Source: Lycocorax pyrrhopterus obiensis (taxonomy: Eukaryota > Chordata > Aves > Passeriformes > Paradisaeidae). From it: a stretch of DNA of 64,000 bases. The stretch spans positions 21,362,757 through 21,426,756 of the forward strand of contig JACSVZ010000002.1 of NCBI GenBank assembly GCA_014706295.1, given 5' to 3'. This document shows, in pieces, positions 37,901-52,900 of the stretch (position 1 is its first letter; every line of letters begins with the position of its first letter). The notes below the pieces were generated by a model. It made no database searches. It was not told the DNA's origin and worked only from the letters and a program-made list of their open reading frames with translations. The position numbers were made by a program, and so were the translations under genes.

Positions 37901-40900
37901 ATCCCATGACAGACTTTTCTTCTATGAATTTGACCAATCAGCTGTAGAACTCATGCAGACTTTTGGCACGCACAGCATTTGTCAAGGGACCCCACAGCCC
38001 AGCTGAATGTTCTGTGAAGAAGTAATTCTGACTGTGTCCTATTCAAATCTTGAACGTTCCATTGGACAGTTTCTTTGGAGGTGCCCTAGTTCCTATACTG
38101 AAGAGACAGTGAACAATTCTGCAGTCCGCTGTTCTTTTACAGACTTCTGACATATTTCCTCCCTCAGCCATGTGTTTTAGCAATCTATGTGGAATTGGAG
38201 CTCTATGGAAGCTATGGAAGCCCAATGTGGAAGGAGCTCTAACATATTTAATTGTTCTTTGTGCAGTGGAGAATGGCATACCAGTTCTGCTGTACCAAAT
38301 GATTGTTCAGTCTTGCCACCACCGCTGCCTCTTCTCCTCTTCTTCATATATTTTTATGTAAAGAGCAGTTAGTAATTTATTACTTGTGTGTGGGTAAAGT
38401 ATTGCTTCTAATGAAGATTTTACCATTGACCTGGGTTTTATATTTAATCAACATAAAAAAAAGAGCTGTATCTTCTCTACTGAGAAGAAAGTCAGAATTA
38501 GTACTTGAAAAAACAATAATCCCAAATATTTTTTCATTGCTATCAGTAATTATGTTTGTGCAGGAAAATAAAGTGAGCCAGGAACTGTGGTCTGGCCTTG
38601 AGGCTACATGGCACAGCCCAGCTCACTATCATCAGATGAAACCAGTGAAACAGGATGACCGTACCCAAACTGCCTTTTGTGAAAGGTCTTTGGCCCAGGT
38701 GGTTCCCCAGACTTTTCCCGGCTACTATCTGGGAGAGTACTAACTTGCACACACTAAAATCACAGCTAATCTGTGCCAACAATACAAAAATATGGACAAT
38801 ACTAACACAGTGCTCAAGCTCATGCCCTGCCTTTATTGCACAAGCACAGGATACAGACAGCTGAATAACTAACTAGTCAACATCATACCTAAAAATGGAA
38901 CTTTCTCTGGTAGGGTCAGCATGCAGACAGAACTTCTTTTCCTTCTTGTTAGCAGTCCTGTCAGTGTAATGACCATGTAATGGCACAGATGTTAGCATTG
39001 TAACAGTAACAGACCTCTCAGCATTGTAAAAATACTGAGGTTTTTTCAACAGGGAAGACCGAGTTTTTGTTACTGAGAACAACCTCTGGTTTGCATCTCC
39101 ACAGCTTTCCAGGGAAGGAGTTCTGTACATTGTGTCGTACTTACAGACACTCCAGATGTTATGTACCCGGAACTGTTCCTTTATCAACACAGACAGGGGT
39201 GATAATATGGTAGTCTCTGCTTTGCAGACTTGGAGGTAGTGGGAAACTTTCAACCTTGGGAAGCACAGAGGCACAAAACTGTGCTGATCATTCTTACAGC
39301 TGTGTCGCTCATGCATCTGCCCTCTCTGTGCTGGTGTTCATCACCTTCAGCCCCAAACAGAGGGCTTCTCCTCACCTAGCAGGATTGCAGTGCAAAACAG
39401 TGGTGATGGTGGTAATGAACGGATGGATGCTCCTTTCTTTGTAGTCATGTAAGAGGCAGAACCTGATTAAACTTTATAGTCAGGTAAGACTAGTGAAAGG
39501 AAGCAGGTTAAGCGTATCAGTCAGATAAATTGTGCCAAGCCACGATGTGCATCTTTCCCAGTCTTCTAAGCGTGACGCTGACAAGCTTAGTACCATACTA
39601 ACCTGAAATACTCAGTATCTCTCCCGTACACAATATGTACCCAGTATTTGAAGGAAAAGACCAATTAATTCTCCTAAGTTACATCTACACTAGTAAATAA
39701 AATATGCTGTCTTTGGTTCTGAACTATCACTGTTCACTCCTTGTCCACACTATGAAACTCACTTTTTTGCCCAAGCAGGGTTGCTGCATGCTCACTTCTG
39801 GAATCTAATAGGCATGGGCGAACTGCTTTAGGGTTATTTTAATGGTACCACTGCAGACAGTACAGATACAGCATACAAGCACATTCTCTGCCACTAATTT
39901 ACTAACACTGACATAATTGTAACATCTTTCAGCAGATGATCCATTTCACTGTTTTCTGACAACTCTTGTCCTAAGGTCATATTCAAAGATCTGATCTCAC
40001 TTCTGCTGCAATAGTAAATACTGGTTTAATGCCATTATTCTGTATTGACAGTCATGAAAAAAAGTAAATGGGATTAAAGAAATAAAGGAGATGACAGGAT
40101 TGAAAAAATGTAAAAGATGGGCTTTTCCCATCAGTTTAGGTGCAAATACAGTGGTAGCTGGAATTCTGTGCAAGATCCTGTGCCGAGGTGAGTACATGGC
40201 AAAGCAGCATTGTGCTGTGTCTGGGGCCATACTGGTGAGGGCTGTAACACAATTTATATAATCCCATGGGATTCTCTGTAACAACAGTTCTGCAAGGTTT
40301 GCATAAAGTTATTCTGAAATACCTGCCTCAGGACAATCTTCCTGCCTGTCTTCTGTGCTGGGACATCTGGGACACATAATGGTAACTTTCAAGGCAGCTT
40401 CCACTGTCCTGTAAATCTGGGGCTTTTAGGGCCCCTTTGCTCCATCCTGAGCTTTATGTGTGTTATCAAGCCTGGAGCAGGGAATGAAGCAAAGGCATGC
40501 ATTTTGAATTATAGTTTATTTTATTTATAATTTTATTTGTCTTTTTCTATTAGCATAGTTCAATTTTCATAGGAACAAAAGAAATCCATTAATCTGTTTA
40601 ATGGGAAAGAAATTTGTTTCTTTTGGCTTCTGGGCATCTGTTCAAAGCTGGCCCCACTAAATGCCTGGAGTCTGTGATTATCTAGGTGATGGTGCTGCAC
40701 TTCCAGCTGGTTCATCTATCTGTACAGGGCTCAGGCATTTGGAGGCTGTAAGGTTTCCACCCTCACATTTCAGCATATGTTCAGTCACTTGATGGCTGAT
40801 TATAGCTGAGTAAATAGTTTATAATGAATAACTTACTCAACTCATTAAACTTTGTTTCTTCTTGTGGCATATCCTCCCAACGACTGTGGTTTCTTCAAAT

Positions 40901-43900
40901 GTGTTTGTGAATCAGGATGATTTAACCAGTTTCTTTTAACAGTGTGGGTAGATTCAGTGCTTTGGATGAATTCACTATTCAAAGACTGTTGATTAGTTAA
41001 TTGCTCAAATAAATTATGCACTATAGTCTCTGCTCCCTGCCTGTTTAGATGCTTGTGTAAGTCTTCCTTATTAACTTAAGAGAATCATTCTGGAATCAGT
41101 GCCAGTGAAGCTTCATCTTCAAGGTATCCTACTTTACCACAAACACAGCTGTTTGCCTGTTCTTTTGGTTGTTCTTTATAGTCAAGCCTTTGTAGCACAG
41201 GGAAATGTATAAACACATCTTCATGCCTTGTTATTTTGGACTCAGTTATTATCTTAAGAATATCATGTAGTTAATATCAAACTACTCTAGAAACATTTTA
41301 AGAAGGAAAGAAGTGTGATAAAAAGACAAAATTTCCTCAGAACTTCAGTAGTCCAGTCTAATCTTAATAAAATAGGAGTATTTAACAACTCCATCTGCTG
41401 AGTACATTAACTCAAACAGCAGGAGGAAGATGCTCAAATTTCTTTCTGAGAGGCAAGGGTTCTTCAGATCCATAAACTTTTTTGAGAACAATAGGCATTG
41501 CGCCAAATATATTACAAATCGGAATCTAGTGATGATTAAATTATGAAGTTGGTCCAGGAGATTTGTGGAAGACAAACAAATTAAATCAATGAGAAGCTGC
41601 ATCTGCTCTGGTGAGAGAGGACTGCTGTGTGTGAGAGCCAGAAAAACGGCTTGGGTTCTGCCAGCAAATGCAGAAAAGCTGAAGTGCTTCTACCAGCTAA
41701 TTATTTTTTCACATGAATAATCAGTCAAAAGTGTTGTGACAAGCCAAGAATTGTGTACAAATATGTTGATTTTCTCGGAAATTATTATCTCTGTAATTTA
41801 TAGGTATGTTTTTCTAAAATTCATCACAATATTTTATGAAATCACAGTATTGGGCCCAGTAGAATGTAAGAGTAAAGCAATTGATCCCAGTAAGTAGTGT
41901 TTTACTGATGTGAGAAAGCATTAACTGTCCTCTTTGGGATTTTTTTTTTTTGTAATATAATGAATAATATTGCTGTATTGTGAAAGGGATTCATTCAGAC
42001 AGAAGGGAAGCATTGATACGAATTAGCCTTAGGTGTTATCCGTAACAGACCTGCTACCAGAACAGTTTAGAAACAGAGAAGGATTAAGGCAGTTGAGAAT
42101 AATGGAATTGGAAGAAAGTGACTCTGCTTTGAATGATGGCTGTTTGTAGTATTTAACTAAAATTCTTGAGTAAAGCTGGCTATACTGCACAAGCCAGTGT
42201 CCTTTACTATGGTCCAGCCTGAAGTGATGGCCATTTAAAGGAAATTTTATTCTGGACATTTCCTACTGAGATTTAGGGTTGTAATGCACACTGAAATCCT
42301 AGAAAACAAATAGGAATATGACCATGGGCCTTTTTGGCACCTGATCTGCTGAGGAAAATAAAAAGCAAAAAGGCTCACAAAGATTTTTTAACAGCGTTTA
42401 CAGTTACGCAGCTTTCTCACTTTTACAAAATTTCCATTAGCACCTGTACTCAGATAGAATATAATTGTTTTCCAGCCCCTTTTTATAGTATACAGTGAAA
42501 CTGACTGACTACATGAAGTTATGTTTAAAGCTGCCAGGAAATCATTCTGAGTCCCCAAAGTTAACACTTTCCTGCCTGCGTCCTGGTAGAGTTGCAATGG
42601 GGAGGTGACTCAGCTGTCGTTTCATTTTTGGGTTTCTGACAAGTGAGGTGTTTGTCAGTTATGTAGTTGCTCATTGGTTGTTTTTCTTGGCCACTGTCCT
42701 CCATGTACTGATATGAGACACCATGTCTTGGCAATTTCTTTTGGGATTGCTGGACAGGCTCCAGCCAGGTGTGGGGTGCTGCATATGATGCATGTTCCTC
42801 CGTGTCAGACTCCCTGAAGCTGCATCTCTCAGAGAGAATGGGGAATGTCCTTTAAAAATCGCAGGGAATCAAAGAATTTTCTCAAGTTAATAAATGAATA
42901 TGTCTTGTTGAGACTGGAAGTACGACTTTGTTGATCTTCCTACTTCCTTCTTTTAGTTGTAGGCTCAGTGAGCATCATGGCAAGCTTCTGCCCTTTATCA
43001 CACAGTGTTTCAGGTTTGGCATGGCCACATGGCAGAAGGTGCAGGTGAACAGACAAGCTTACAAAATCCAGTGTCCCTTTCAGCGCCATCTCCTTAACTT
43101 TTTATGATAATTTTATCTCAGAAAATAGACTTTCTGCACCAGACAGCATCTTGCAACCCTTCTCTTCAGAGCAAAGTAAAGTTTGAAATAAGCATTAGGA
43201 TTGTTTAACTTTGTGCAGTGCCCCTTGACTTCAGTTAAATGTGTGCCAAAGACACTTGTTCCAGCATTAACTCTGTGAACTCCACCAGTTGGGACTTTAA
43301 TGCATACAACCCGCAAGCTGCGTTGAAAATGGAAGTTTAAAATTCCTGCGGAATCGCTCCATGCTTGTTTTCTTAATTTTTTGCAGTGTGGTTGTGACCC
43401 CACAGCTCATTTATTCCTCAAACGCAATGAGGCGGAAGTACATGGATGCTGCCACCAACCCTTCCTAACAGATCCTGGTTTCTCTGCAGGGGAGCAGCTG
43501 ATAGAGAATCTTCTCAAACAGGCAACATAGGCAAAGTGGTTATTTAACAAAACCAATGAGGTTCCTCATCATCCCAGAAACATGACATATGAGGAGAGCT
43601 GAAGATTTTGTGATTCTCATACTTCTTCGTCTTTGTTTTTATGTTTTAATCATGCATTTTAATCTGAGCTCGAAACAACCCCCTCACTGATGCAATGGAG
43701 TAAAGGTTTTCATAGGCTTTTCTTCAGGCTCTGTTTGGAAGGGTTATAAGGATTTAAGCTGGTTTTTTTTAAGCTAGCTTCTTTTGCTGTGTAATTGCTT
43801 GTTAAAACCTTGTTTTTCAGCTAGTGACCTTTGCATCAGTGGCATTGCGTGCACAGCATTAACAAGAATTAATAAAGAAAACTTCTCTCTATTTTACGAG

Positions 43901-46900
43901 GGGATAGTTGCCAAAATTCAGATAATTTAGACATCTTGTGCATTTTTTTTTATAGAAATGGTTAGTAACTTAACTTCTACAGTACCCACAACAAATTCAA
44001 AATTTCTGCGTCTAAAATTGCTCTGATTGGATGTGTATTCAAATCTCATGCATTTGTATCAACATCAAAAATGATTTTTTTCAAATTATGGGTATAGAAA
44101 TCACACCCTACAAAGCAATGAAAGAAAGAAGAGTGAAACTACTGCTCTGTAACAGAACAAGACAAAGCAAAGAAAAATCCCTAATTAAACTTCCGGTGAA
44201 TGCTCTGCTTGAATATATAATCCCTTTGTCCTTACACTAGAATGTAGAAGTTACTACTAGCTATAAATATGTAGGGGTTTTTGCATATTCATTCTTAATT
44301 CCATTTTCTCTCCTGAGTAGTTTCACTCATTCAAGCTCTTTGGATCAAGAATAAGCATGGCTTAGACCAGAGAACAAATGATGTGTCAGGGTAAAAGTAA
44401 GAGCAGGATAAGCACAGTCCTAGCTGCCCTTAAAGTAGTCTCAATCAGGATTTTCGTAGTGGTGCCATGATTAAGGATCCTCATCCTATTTGCCGTGTCT
44501 CCAAACCTGGCTGAGGTGGCAATTCAGAAAGACTGCTCGTGGAAAACCAGTCCTTTGGTGGCTGAGGCCTATCCTTGCTCCTCAGACCCATCACCCTCTG
44601 TCTTCAAATAAGCTGAACTCTGTCCCAAAAAAACAGGATTTAACCATTAAGCAGATGTACGAAATCCTCTTTAATATTAAAGTGAGGATGCCGAGATAGA
44701 GGGGATCTCTGCACATCAGTACATACTGAAATTGCATTCACTCACACTAGTGAGGCTAGCTGTATCTGACAGACTCATTCTTCTCACCTTCAGATTATAA
44801 CAGGCTACATTTCATTAAGCTTTCCCAAGTTGTGTGCTTAACCTTTATTTTTTAATGAAAAAGTGTATTATGAAATCATCACTAGGCCAAGATCTGAATA
44901 AGTCTTGGATATCTACCTGTTTTTTCTCTTATAACATAACCCTGAAACCTTTTGAGTTATCAAGTCTGGTATGAACCAGTACATACCCTAAGTCAAGTCT
45001 GTTACAGAATTCGTAAAGAGTGTCCAGCTGGGAAGAGTAGAATGGAAACCCTTTCCATCTTGTCTTTCACTTTCTGTTCGTAACATAATGTTTCTTTTTC
45101 CTTAAAAAACAACAGAAGAAAACCCCACCAAACACAAAACTCATAAAAAACCCCTCAAACACAAGCAAAATAAAAATCAGCAAAATGTTTAATCTTTTTT
45201 GGGGGTTACTATGGGTGCCACTATAAGCAAGCTGCCAGAAAAAGTTCTCTTTGTGCATGGTGCAGCCTTCATGGTGATGGCTTTGTCTCAATCAGTTGTT
45301 TATTTAAGAGGAAAACATCTTTAGGTTTTGGTACTGTGGGCAAGTTATCTATAAAAGCTACTAAAGAAAACGACTCACATATGTCCCAAAAAGGACATAA
45401 AAACACTTACTTTCTTCTGCTATTTAAAGTGTTCCTGACCCTGAAACATACTTCTCTAAGGCCAACGAAATTAGAAAAATGTAAACATTGTACAAAAAGA
45501 GGATCAGACCCATAAACTGTCCGTGTCTGCTCCTATTAGGACATTAATCAATGGAATTCAATGAAGGACTGGCTGTTGCCCATGTGAAGTATTTGTTTAA
45601 ACTTGTAAAATCCTGACCATCTGAAAGACGGAGGAGCACTAGAAAACACACTGCCAGCCCTGGACCAAATCCATCCAGCTAATTAACTTCAAAGCTTGGT
45701 ATTTGCATCATGCCCGATGACTTCAGGGCTTCGTAAGCAAACCAGTGCTCCAACTATGGAAGCGGCAAGTAAGGGTTTGCTTACAAGCCTAAGTACTGGT
45801 TTAATTAACTAATTTAGATCAATTTAGGTTGCCAGTCTGTACCACTGCAAGGTCTGTTGCAAGGCTCAGTCTTCTGAATTGGACACATGTCAGTCATGTT
45901 GAATGATAGCAATAGTGGAGTGAAAGCTGTGCCCAGATGGACTCTGGGGGCTTTGAAAATGAAACAAAGCTCTTTCCAAAGACAGAGGCAGCAGGAAAGC
46001 TGGTCCTTTTTCCTCATGGCTTGACTCCAGTTTTTCTCTAGACCTGAATGGATCCAGCAAGCCAGTCTGGATCTTTCAAGAGACCCCTGTTTGGGCACTC
46101 CAGGCAAAAAGAGGAAATATTCTGGCCTATAGATTCCCAAACCCAGGCAAATGACCATTAACAAAGACATGCCCAAGTCCCAGTGTGGCGCTTGTGTTAT
46201 TGACTCCATCTGTCAGGGAAAATGATGGCGTTAGATGTGTAACTATTGTAAGCCTTAGCACATGTTGCTACAATGCTGGAAACATTAGAAACTGTCGAAT
46301 CAGCCATCCTCTGACCTTATATTGTATTTATTTGCACAGAGATGTAATGCCTAAATTAACGAACGAATTACTTAAAACACAAAGCAGAATGGAAGGATTG
46401 TCAGGAGGGAACACCATAAAGTTTCAACATGAGTTATATGAAAGTGGCAAGAAATTGTTTTGCAGCTCTTCATTTAATGGACAATTAAGGATTTGGCATA
46501 AAATGCATAGAGTTTAATGGCATCTCTTCCCCTATGATACAAGCTGGAGAGAAGTGAGATTGTGGCATGGGTTACCTTGTGTTAAATACTGTGGGAGTAA
46601 ATGGATACAACCAAGACATTTATGAGACCGTCTCTGACATGTGAAATGTTTTCTTTCAGGTATACTTGTGAAAAAAATTGCTTAGAAAGGAATTACCATA
46701 TTTGTTTTATGTTACTGCAATTTTAATGTAAATAATCTAATTTTTGATGGAAAAAAAAATGTGTGAGAGATTTCTATATAGCTATTCTCAAGCCATTTTG
46801 TTTTTTCCAGATTTAATTGTGGGGGCATTTGGAGCTGGAAAAGCAGTTGTTTACAGGTATGTGGTAAATGCAATGGATTTGACATTTTACAGCTTTGGTG

Positions 46901-49900
46901 GGAGATCTTTAAATTAAAAAATGTCACATTCCTGTTTCCCTGTTGCAATGTGTAAAAGGTGGTCATTAGAGATGATAAATTAAACATCTTGTGAGAAACA
47001 AATGTTTTTTTCCCATGCTCAAAACCTGTAATTATCCATGAAAATGTCCATGCTTAGACTTAGCTCAAGCAGCTTCTGGAATGTTTGACTCTATAGTTAA
47101 CTTTAAATAAGAGACTTAAAAGGCACGGCACTGAAAATTAATGTCTTTCCTGGGGGAATGGTGCTAGTAAGAAATTTTAAAGTGACCGATCCTCAGAGAT
47201 TTTGTGTGTTAAGACATGAAACATTTATGGAAAACAAAGACTGCTACTTTTAGCCTCTGTTTAAAAAATGTACAAGATCCCATTTTACAAGACAAAATGT
47301 AGTTGCTGACTATGGAGTTTCACTAAATGCACTTTTTGATTAGATATAAAATTAAAAACTACCAAATACATAAGCAGAAATCTGCTAATGCTCTCTTAGT
47401 CCAGCCATGCTGACAGTTCATTTCATTTAAATATTCACCATCCATTTCTACAAAAATGGAGTCATATTTCTGATGCCTGTCTGGCTTCTTGTTGTCTGTA
47501 TTCCCAACAGCACCTGACGGAGAGGAGGCATGTTCTACTTCCCAACTGAATGTTTGTGAAAGCATAAGAATTTTGTAAAACAGGAATGTTAGCTCATCTC
47601 AGCTAACACTGTAGGTGCAGCAAGAAGACCCGATTTTCCTACTGCACTATGAAAAAATCATGCAAATACTTTGCATTCCATCACTTTGCAATGCCATGAG
47701 TGATTGCACAGGATGTGAAACACTGAAGAATTATATCCACTGTGTATTTTCAATAACAATAAAATGTGTTCTATTCAATTTAAGAAAGTGAATAGCAGGA
47801 GGCCATTTCCTGGCCAGAATGTATCAAATATACAACTTGTCATATTGTCGAAATAGAGTTTTATTACTGAAACTTTCTAGGAAAAAAGGGTTTTCCCTGT
47901 TGCACAAAAGTGAAAAGAGTAATTTTATTTTTTAATGTCTTGCTGAAGTAATATAAAGAAGTAATCATAAAAGCTCAGATGTGTATTAAAATATAAGGAA
48001 AGTTAGAAAACTGAGATAGCTGGAAATATGTAAGTTACTGTAAATAGTACTGCTGTCTTAAAAGAAACAGGATCTGGGCACATCCTTGTTTTCATTTGTC
48101 TTCTAAACTGCTTGCACATATAGATTATCTCATCATTTAGTAACAGCTTCAGAGGGATGGTTTCCATCACCAAAACTATATATTCACATACTCAGCAGAA
48201 TTTACTGATAATTATTCCTGGTTTACAAAGTCAATTGTCTCAAGAAATGTCAGACAGAGTTTACTTGATTATTGGCTCAAGATACTCTACACCAACTTCT
48301 ACTTTAACCAAACTACGTTTATTTTTTTAAGAGTCTTAAAACAGGCATAGTAAGTCTGAATGTATAATTATTAATAGAGACAGTACAGAACAAATCTGCA
48401 AGATGGCTAAAGGACTGCTGTAAAACCCAAAAAGGCAGACTCTGTCCCTTTGAGGAAACTCAGTGTGATGAAATGTGTCTGATGTGCCTCAGTCCTGGGA
48501 CACATCTCTTACTTGACCATAGGATACTGTTTCCATGGTGTGTTAACCTGTGATATTTTTTTTGTGAATCTCAGTAGGATTCTGATGAAAAAAAAATAAA
48601 ACAGTTCATTTGGCTATGAGCAGCATTATAAAACTGTATTCTCCCAAGTAACCCTACATGTCTGGCTTCTTTGTGGCCAACTCGGTTAAGGGTTTCCTCC
48701 TCTGCAACTTAGGTACTAATGTGCTCCTTCTGTACGTGGTGAACCTTATTTCTGTCCCCCAGAGCCAGACCCGTTGTGACTGTGAATGCTCATCTTATTC
48801 TGAACCCCATGATTGTGAATCCAGACAACAAAACCTGTCAACTCCCCAGCTCTCAGCTTTTGGTGGCCTGGTAAGTCTATGATTACTCAGAAAAGATCCT
48901 CTTCCTCAAATAACTTCTTGTCCCTTAATTTTATTGCAACTCTTTCTTGAACGTGTTCAAAGTTGAAAATGTTGAAACGTGCTCTGAGAACAACAACCCC
49001 CCTCCCCCCCATATAGAGATCTTTTTGATATTTACCACTGCTTCACAGATTGTCTAAATAATTGTGGTAGCTAAAAGTCCTTTGACACACTGAGTGTCCT
49101 TCTGCATAGGAGGATGCTCAGTGTCTCCTAGGGTCAAGCTGCAAAGTTATATGCAATGTTTAGATGAATGAAACATGAAACAGCTAAAACAGACAAAACA
49201 CGTAAACAGTCATCTGTTTGTTGACAAAATGTAACAGTGAAAGTGATGCAGAGCTGGTGCGTCCAGTTTTCTGTTGGAGAAAGACAGATCTTAGTCCTTT
49301 GTGGAAGAGAGAAGGTATCTGGCTGGCCATCCTGAAGGAAGTGACAGGATGTTGTCTTTGGTCAGAGGAAAGTTTTTTTTAGCACATCACACAGGACAAT
49401 GTTTCAACCATCCTTAAAAGAGAAACCCTTAACCACGGTAGCGTTTAACTTTGAAAAGAAAAAAAAACAAAAAAACCCAAAAAAACAAACAAACAAACAA
49501 AGAAGCAAAAACAAAACCAAAAACAAACCCCCAAACCCCCCAAAAATACCATTAAAAACCTTTGAGCAAATTAAAATAATTTAAGATCAGTTACAAGTAC
49601 AAAATGGTTGCAGGGCAGTTGGAGGCTATCTAATAGCACATAATGCCACATAAAGGCACATTTACTGCACTAGAAAAAAGTCACTTCGAAAGGACCTCAT
49701 AAACAGTTGACAAAAGAGGCTATTACAAATACATAAGATACTGTTTAAAAGTGGAAATCATGACAAATGAGGAAACTAAAATCAAAACAGAGCATAAACA
49801 CGTGCAAGTTGAATACAAAATGCTAGTAAGTCTTGCCAGAGAGACTGTGAGGAACAGATTTCTAAGGCATAAAAACATTAGAAGCAGGAAGACTGCCAGG

Positions 49901-52900
49901 ACGTGGGCTGGACAAAAACAATATTAAGGTGTAAAAGAGGACTCCAGAAGATAACGTGACTGCAGAAATTTTGCACTGCTTTTAAACTGAAGATGGTCAG
50001 AGGATTTCCTCACACTGGGGACGTTCTTTACAGGAGAGGAGTTCTAAAAATCATTTAAAATGTAAGATTCAGCAAAAGAGTCTTTAGAATTAATTGATAA
50101 ATATGAACTGTAAAACATAATCATGAGAAGCTGTTCATTTAAGAGCCATAAAGGAACTAAACTCTGATACACTTAAACCAATAAATATGTGGGCTTTGGG
50201 CTTCCAATGCATCTGGGAGGGGGTTGTCAAGAGATTTTCACTCTTGCACTGTTCTTTTACACTTTATGGGACTTCTCGTATTCTTTATCGTGTTCCTCAT
50301 TTTTACATCCAATGTAGAAAATTGCCCATCTACAGAGCTTGGTGGAACTATGCAATCCCAGAACTTTACAAGACTTTGGCCTTTCTGGAATTTTTTTATT
50401 CAAGTACCTTTTGTTTTAACAGTTGATGTAAAAGAGAATTTGAAATACGGACACTTGGCTGAAGCATGTTCATTGATCCGAATTATGTTGTTTCACAATT
50501 CCAGGTTTTAAGACTTTTAAAAAATGCTTAGTGTCATAATGGAAAAGATTTTGGAACCACAACAGTTACCAACAGAGTATTGAAAGAAAAAAGGTGGTTT
50601 TTTTGCACAAGAGGAAAAACATCTCTCTTAAAAAAATATTCTTGCTCCGTGATACTGTTTAGAAAAGGAAGGAACGCATACTCTTTTAACATATATTTTT
50701 TTATTTCTTTTCATTGCTCCACTACAATAAGCCAGAAGATGTTTGATTCATATCTACGAGAGCTTTAATAGGAGCATAATTTAATTTCTGTCTGCTTTAT
50801 TCTAAAATACTGTTCCCTAAAGATTTAGTTCATGTTATGAAATGACTGAAGAGCAGCTGCTCTTTTCCACACTGTGGTTTTTCTCCTTAGTTGATACAAA
50901 CTTGTATAGTACATATGAAAACAATTAGTAGGGAAACTCCAACAGGCAAAGAATTCCTCAGACCCATGGGATAGATTTGTGTATCTCTTAGCCAGCTGTG
51001 CAACTTGTATAAAAACTCTACTGACTGACACTGCAAAATTAGAATGAAAGGAAACATCCTACCAGAAAGGTTTCAGGAAGTGTGTGTGCATGAATAATGT
51101 GGATTATTTTACATTTCCAAGTATTAGGAAAATATTATTTCTGCCATGATATAAATTGCAAAGCTGAAGAAACAGAGGAAACATGCATAAAAAGTCTTTT
51201 TTATGCACAGCCCAAAGAGAATTGTCCTGAACTTCTAGAAACATATAATTCATTCTCTGCTGTGTGTAAAATGTGGCTATTTCTGAGTTCCCAAAACTAG
51301 CAAATCTGGAACAAATTCTGCAACTTTTAAGCTATTAAAGAATATGGAAATATGCTTTTTTTTTCCTAAGTGTGAAAGATGCAAGTTAATATCTGTAAAA
51401 AGAGGTAAATAAATTAAAGATTTTCATTTTTCAAAAGCTGTTTCCACATAATGAGATTTATTACATTCAAGATTGGGTTCTAGCTATCAGGAGGTCTTAT
51501 TTATCTATGCATTGGTATTTTTATTACCATTTGAGGTCTGATTACCCACTAGCAACCTTGTGTATTTGTTCTTAAATTGCATCTGCAAAAGTTATTTACT
51601 CACCTCTCACTAATTTAAGGTAAATATTGTTAATTCCATTTTGTAGAGGAGCAATAAGTCAGAGAAGTTACCTGACTTACCAAAAATTGCATAGAAGTGT
51701 CCAATCATGATAAAAAGTCGATTCATAGAATATATTGTAGAATGTATTTTGTATATATATTTGTATATTTCTGGTTTTATATTTGTAGAATATAGTTTTT
51801 ATGTGTAAGTGCTTTTCAGGTTTGGATGTCTATTTGAGATGTGCCTTGTAGGCTGTCCACCTTCTGTAAACCCACTGAAACAAGAAGCAGACTGCTTAAA
51901 ATTTCTGATCTTCAAGTTCATACTATCAAAAAATACTTTGAAAAAAATTGTTGTTCCTTTATCTCCAAATTTGTTACTATTAAAGTAGTAATAAAATATT
52001 TATAATCTTGAGTCAGCTAGATTCAGTAAATGAGACATTTCTACATACACTTAAAAAAAAGCTGAATACAAAATTCCTACCGCAGATATAAAACCCCAAA
52101 ATAATAATATTTCAGCCTTTCCTAGCTGCATAGGTTAGACTATGTTTCTACTTCTCCTCTGTTCTACTGCTAGTATTTTGTTTTCTCATTGACATAACTT
52201 TAAAGAGGACATGATTGGTGCCCCATGGGTATGGACCATGGAGCCATTGTTGAGATGAATCTGTGTGAAATTTTCCATAGACTGTTGGCCAGCCTGACTC
52301 CATGGGTTGGATAGCAAAGCCATATGGCCAAGAGTCAGAAGATGGATGCCTCACTGCTCGGGGGCTGTTGAAAGGGGGGTAGGCAGGTGGTGTCATTTCC
52401 TACCAATGCAGCTGGGTTGCTGTACGGGAGATCTCTGTGCCAGGTTTTATCTTCAGCAGCCCTAGAGACAAGAGCTACTTGTCCAAAGGGCAGTCACTTA
52501 TCTCCAGCCCTAGTGCTACTGCAGCCTGGCCATGTGATGTAGGTTAGCCATGAGATGCCGTCAGCATTAAAACTCTGTGATGGTCACTGGATTAGATTTT
52601 GGCATAACAGAATCTAAAAGCGGGGCAAGTATTAGAGCATCGTAATAGAAGTGTATTGACTTGCTTTTACATATTGTACTTCAAAGAGGAAACTGGTTAA
52701 AGGTCGTTCATCAGTAGACGATAACAGCTTCTTCTCTTCTCTGGAGGTTTGTGACCTTGCAGGTTGGTTATAAGCCTCACACAGAATGGAAGTCCGTAAC
52801 ATTAAAGCTTACACTGCCTTTCTGCTAAGGAATTATCCATTCTTTCTCTCCATCTGCAAACCTGTGCACTAAAGAAATTGTTAACAATGACAAATGATGT

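Noticed and set aside
38303..38743. 146-codon plus-strand open frame in intron 13
   Set aside because: Poor composition for a structured protein, alternative start codons only, no family match, and a similar-length frame on the opposite strand.
38873..39316. 147-codon minus-strand open frame in intron 13
   Set aside because: No recognised motif, and no promoter or poly(A) context. I considered a processed pseudogene but could not identify a parent protein.
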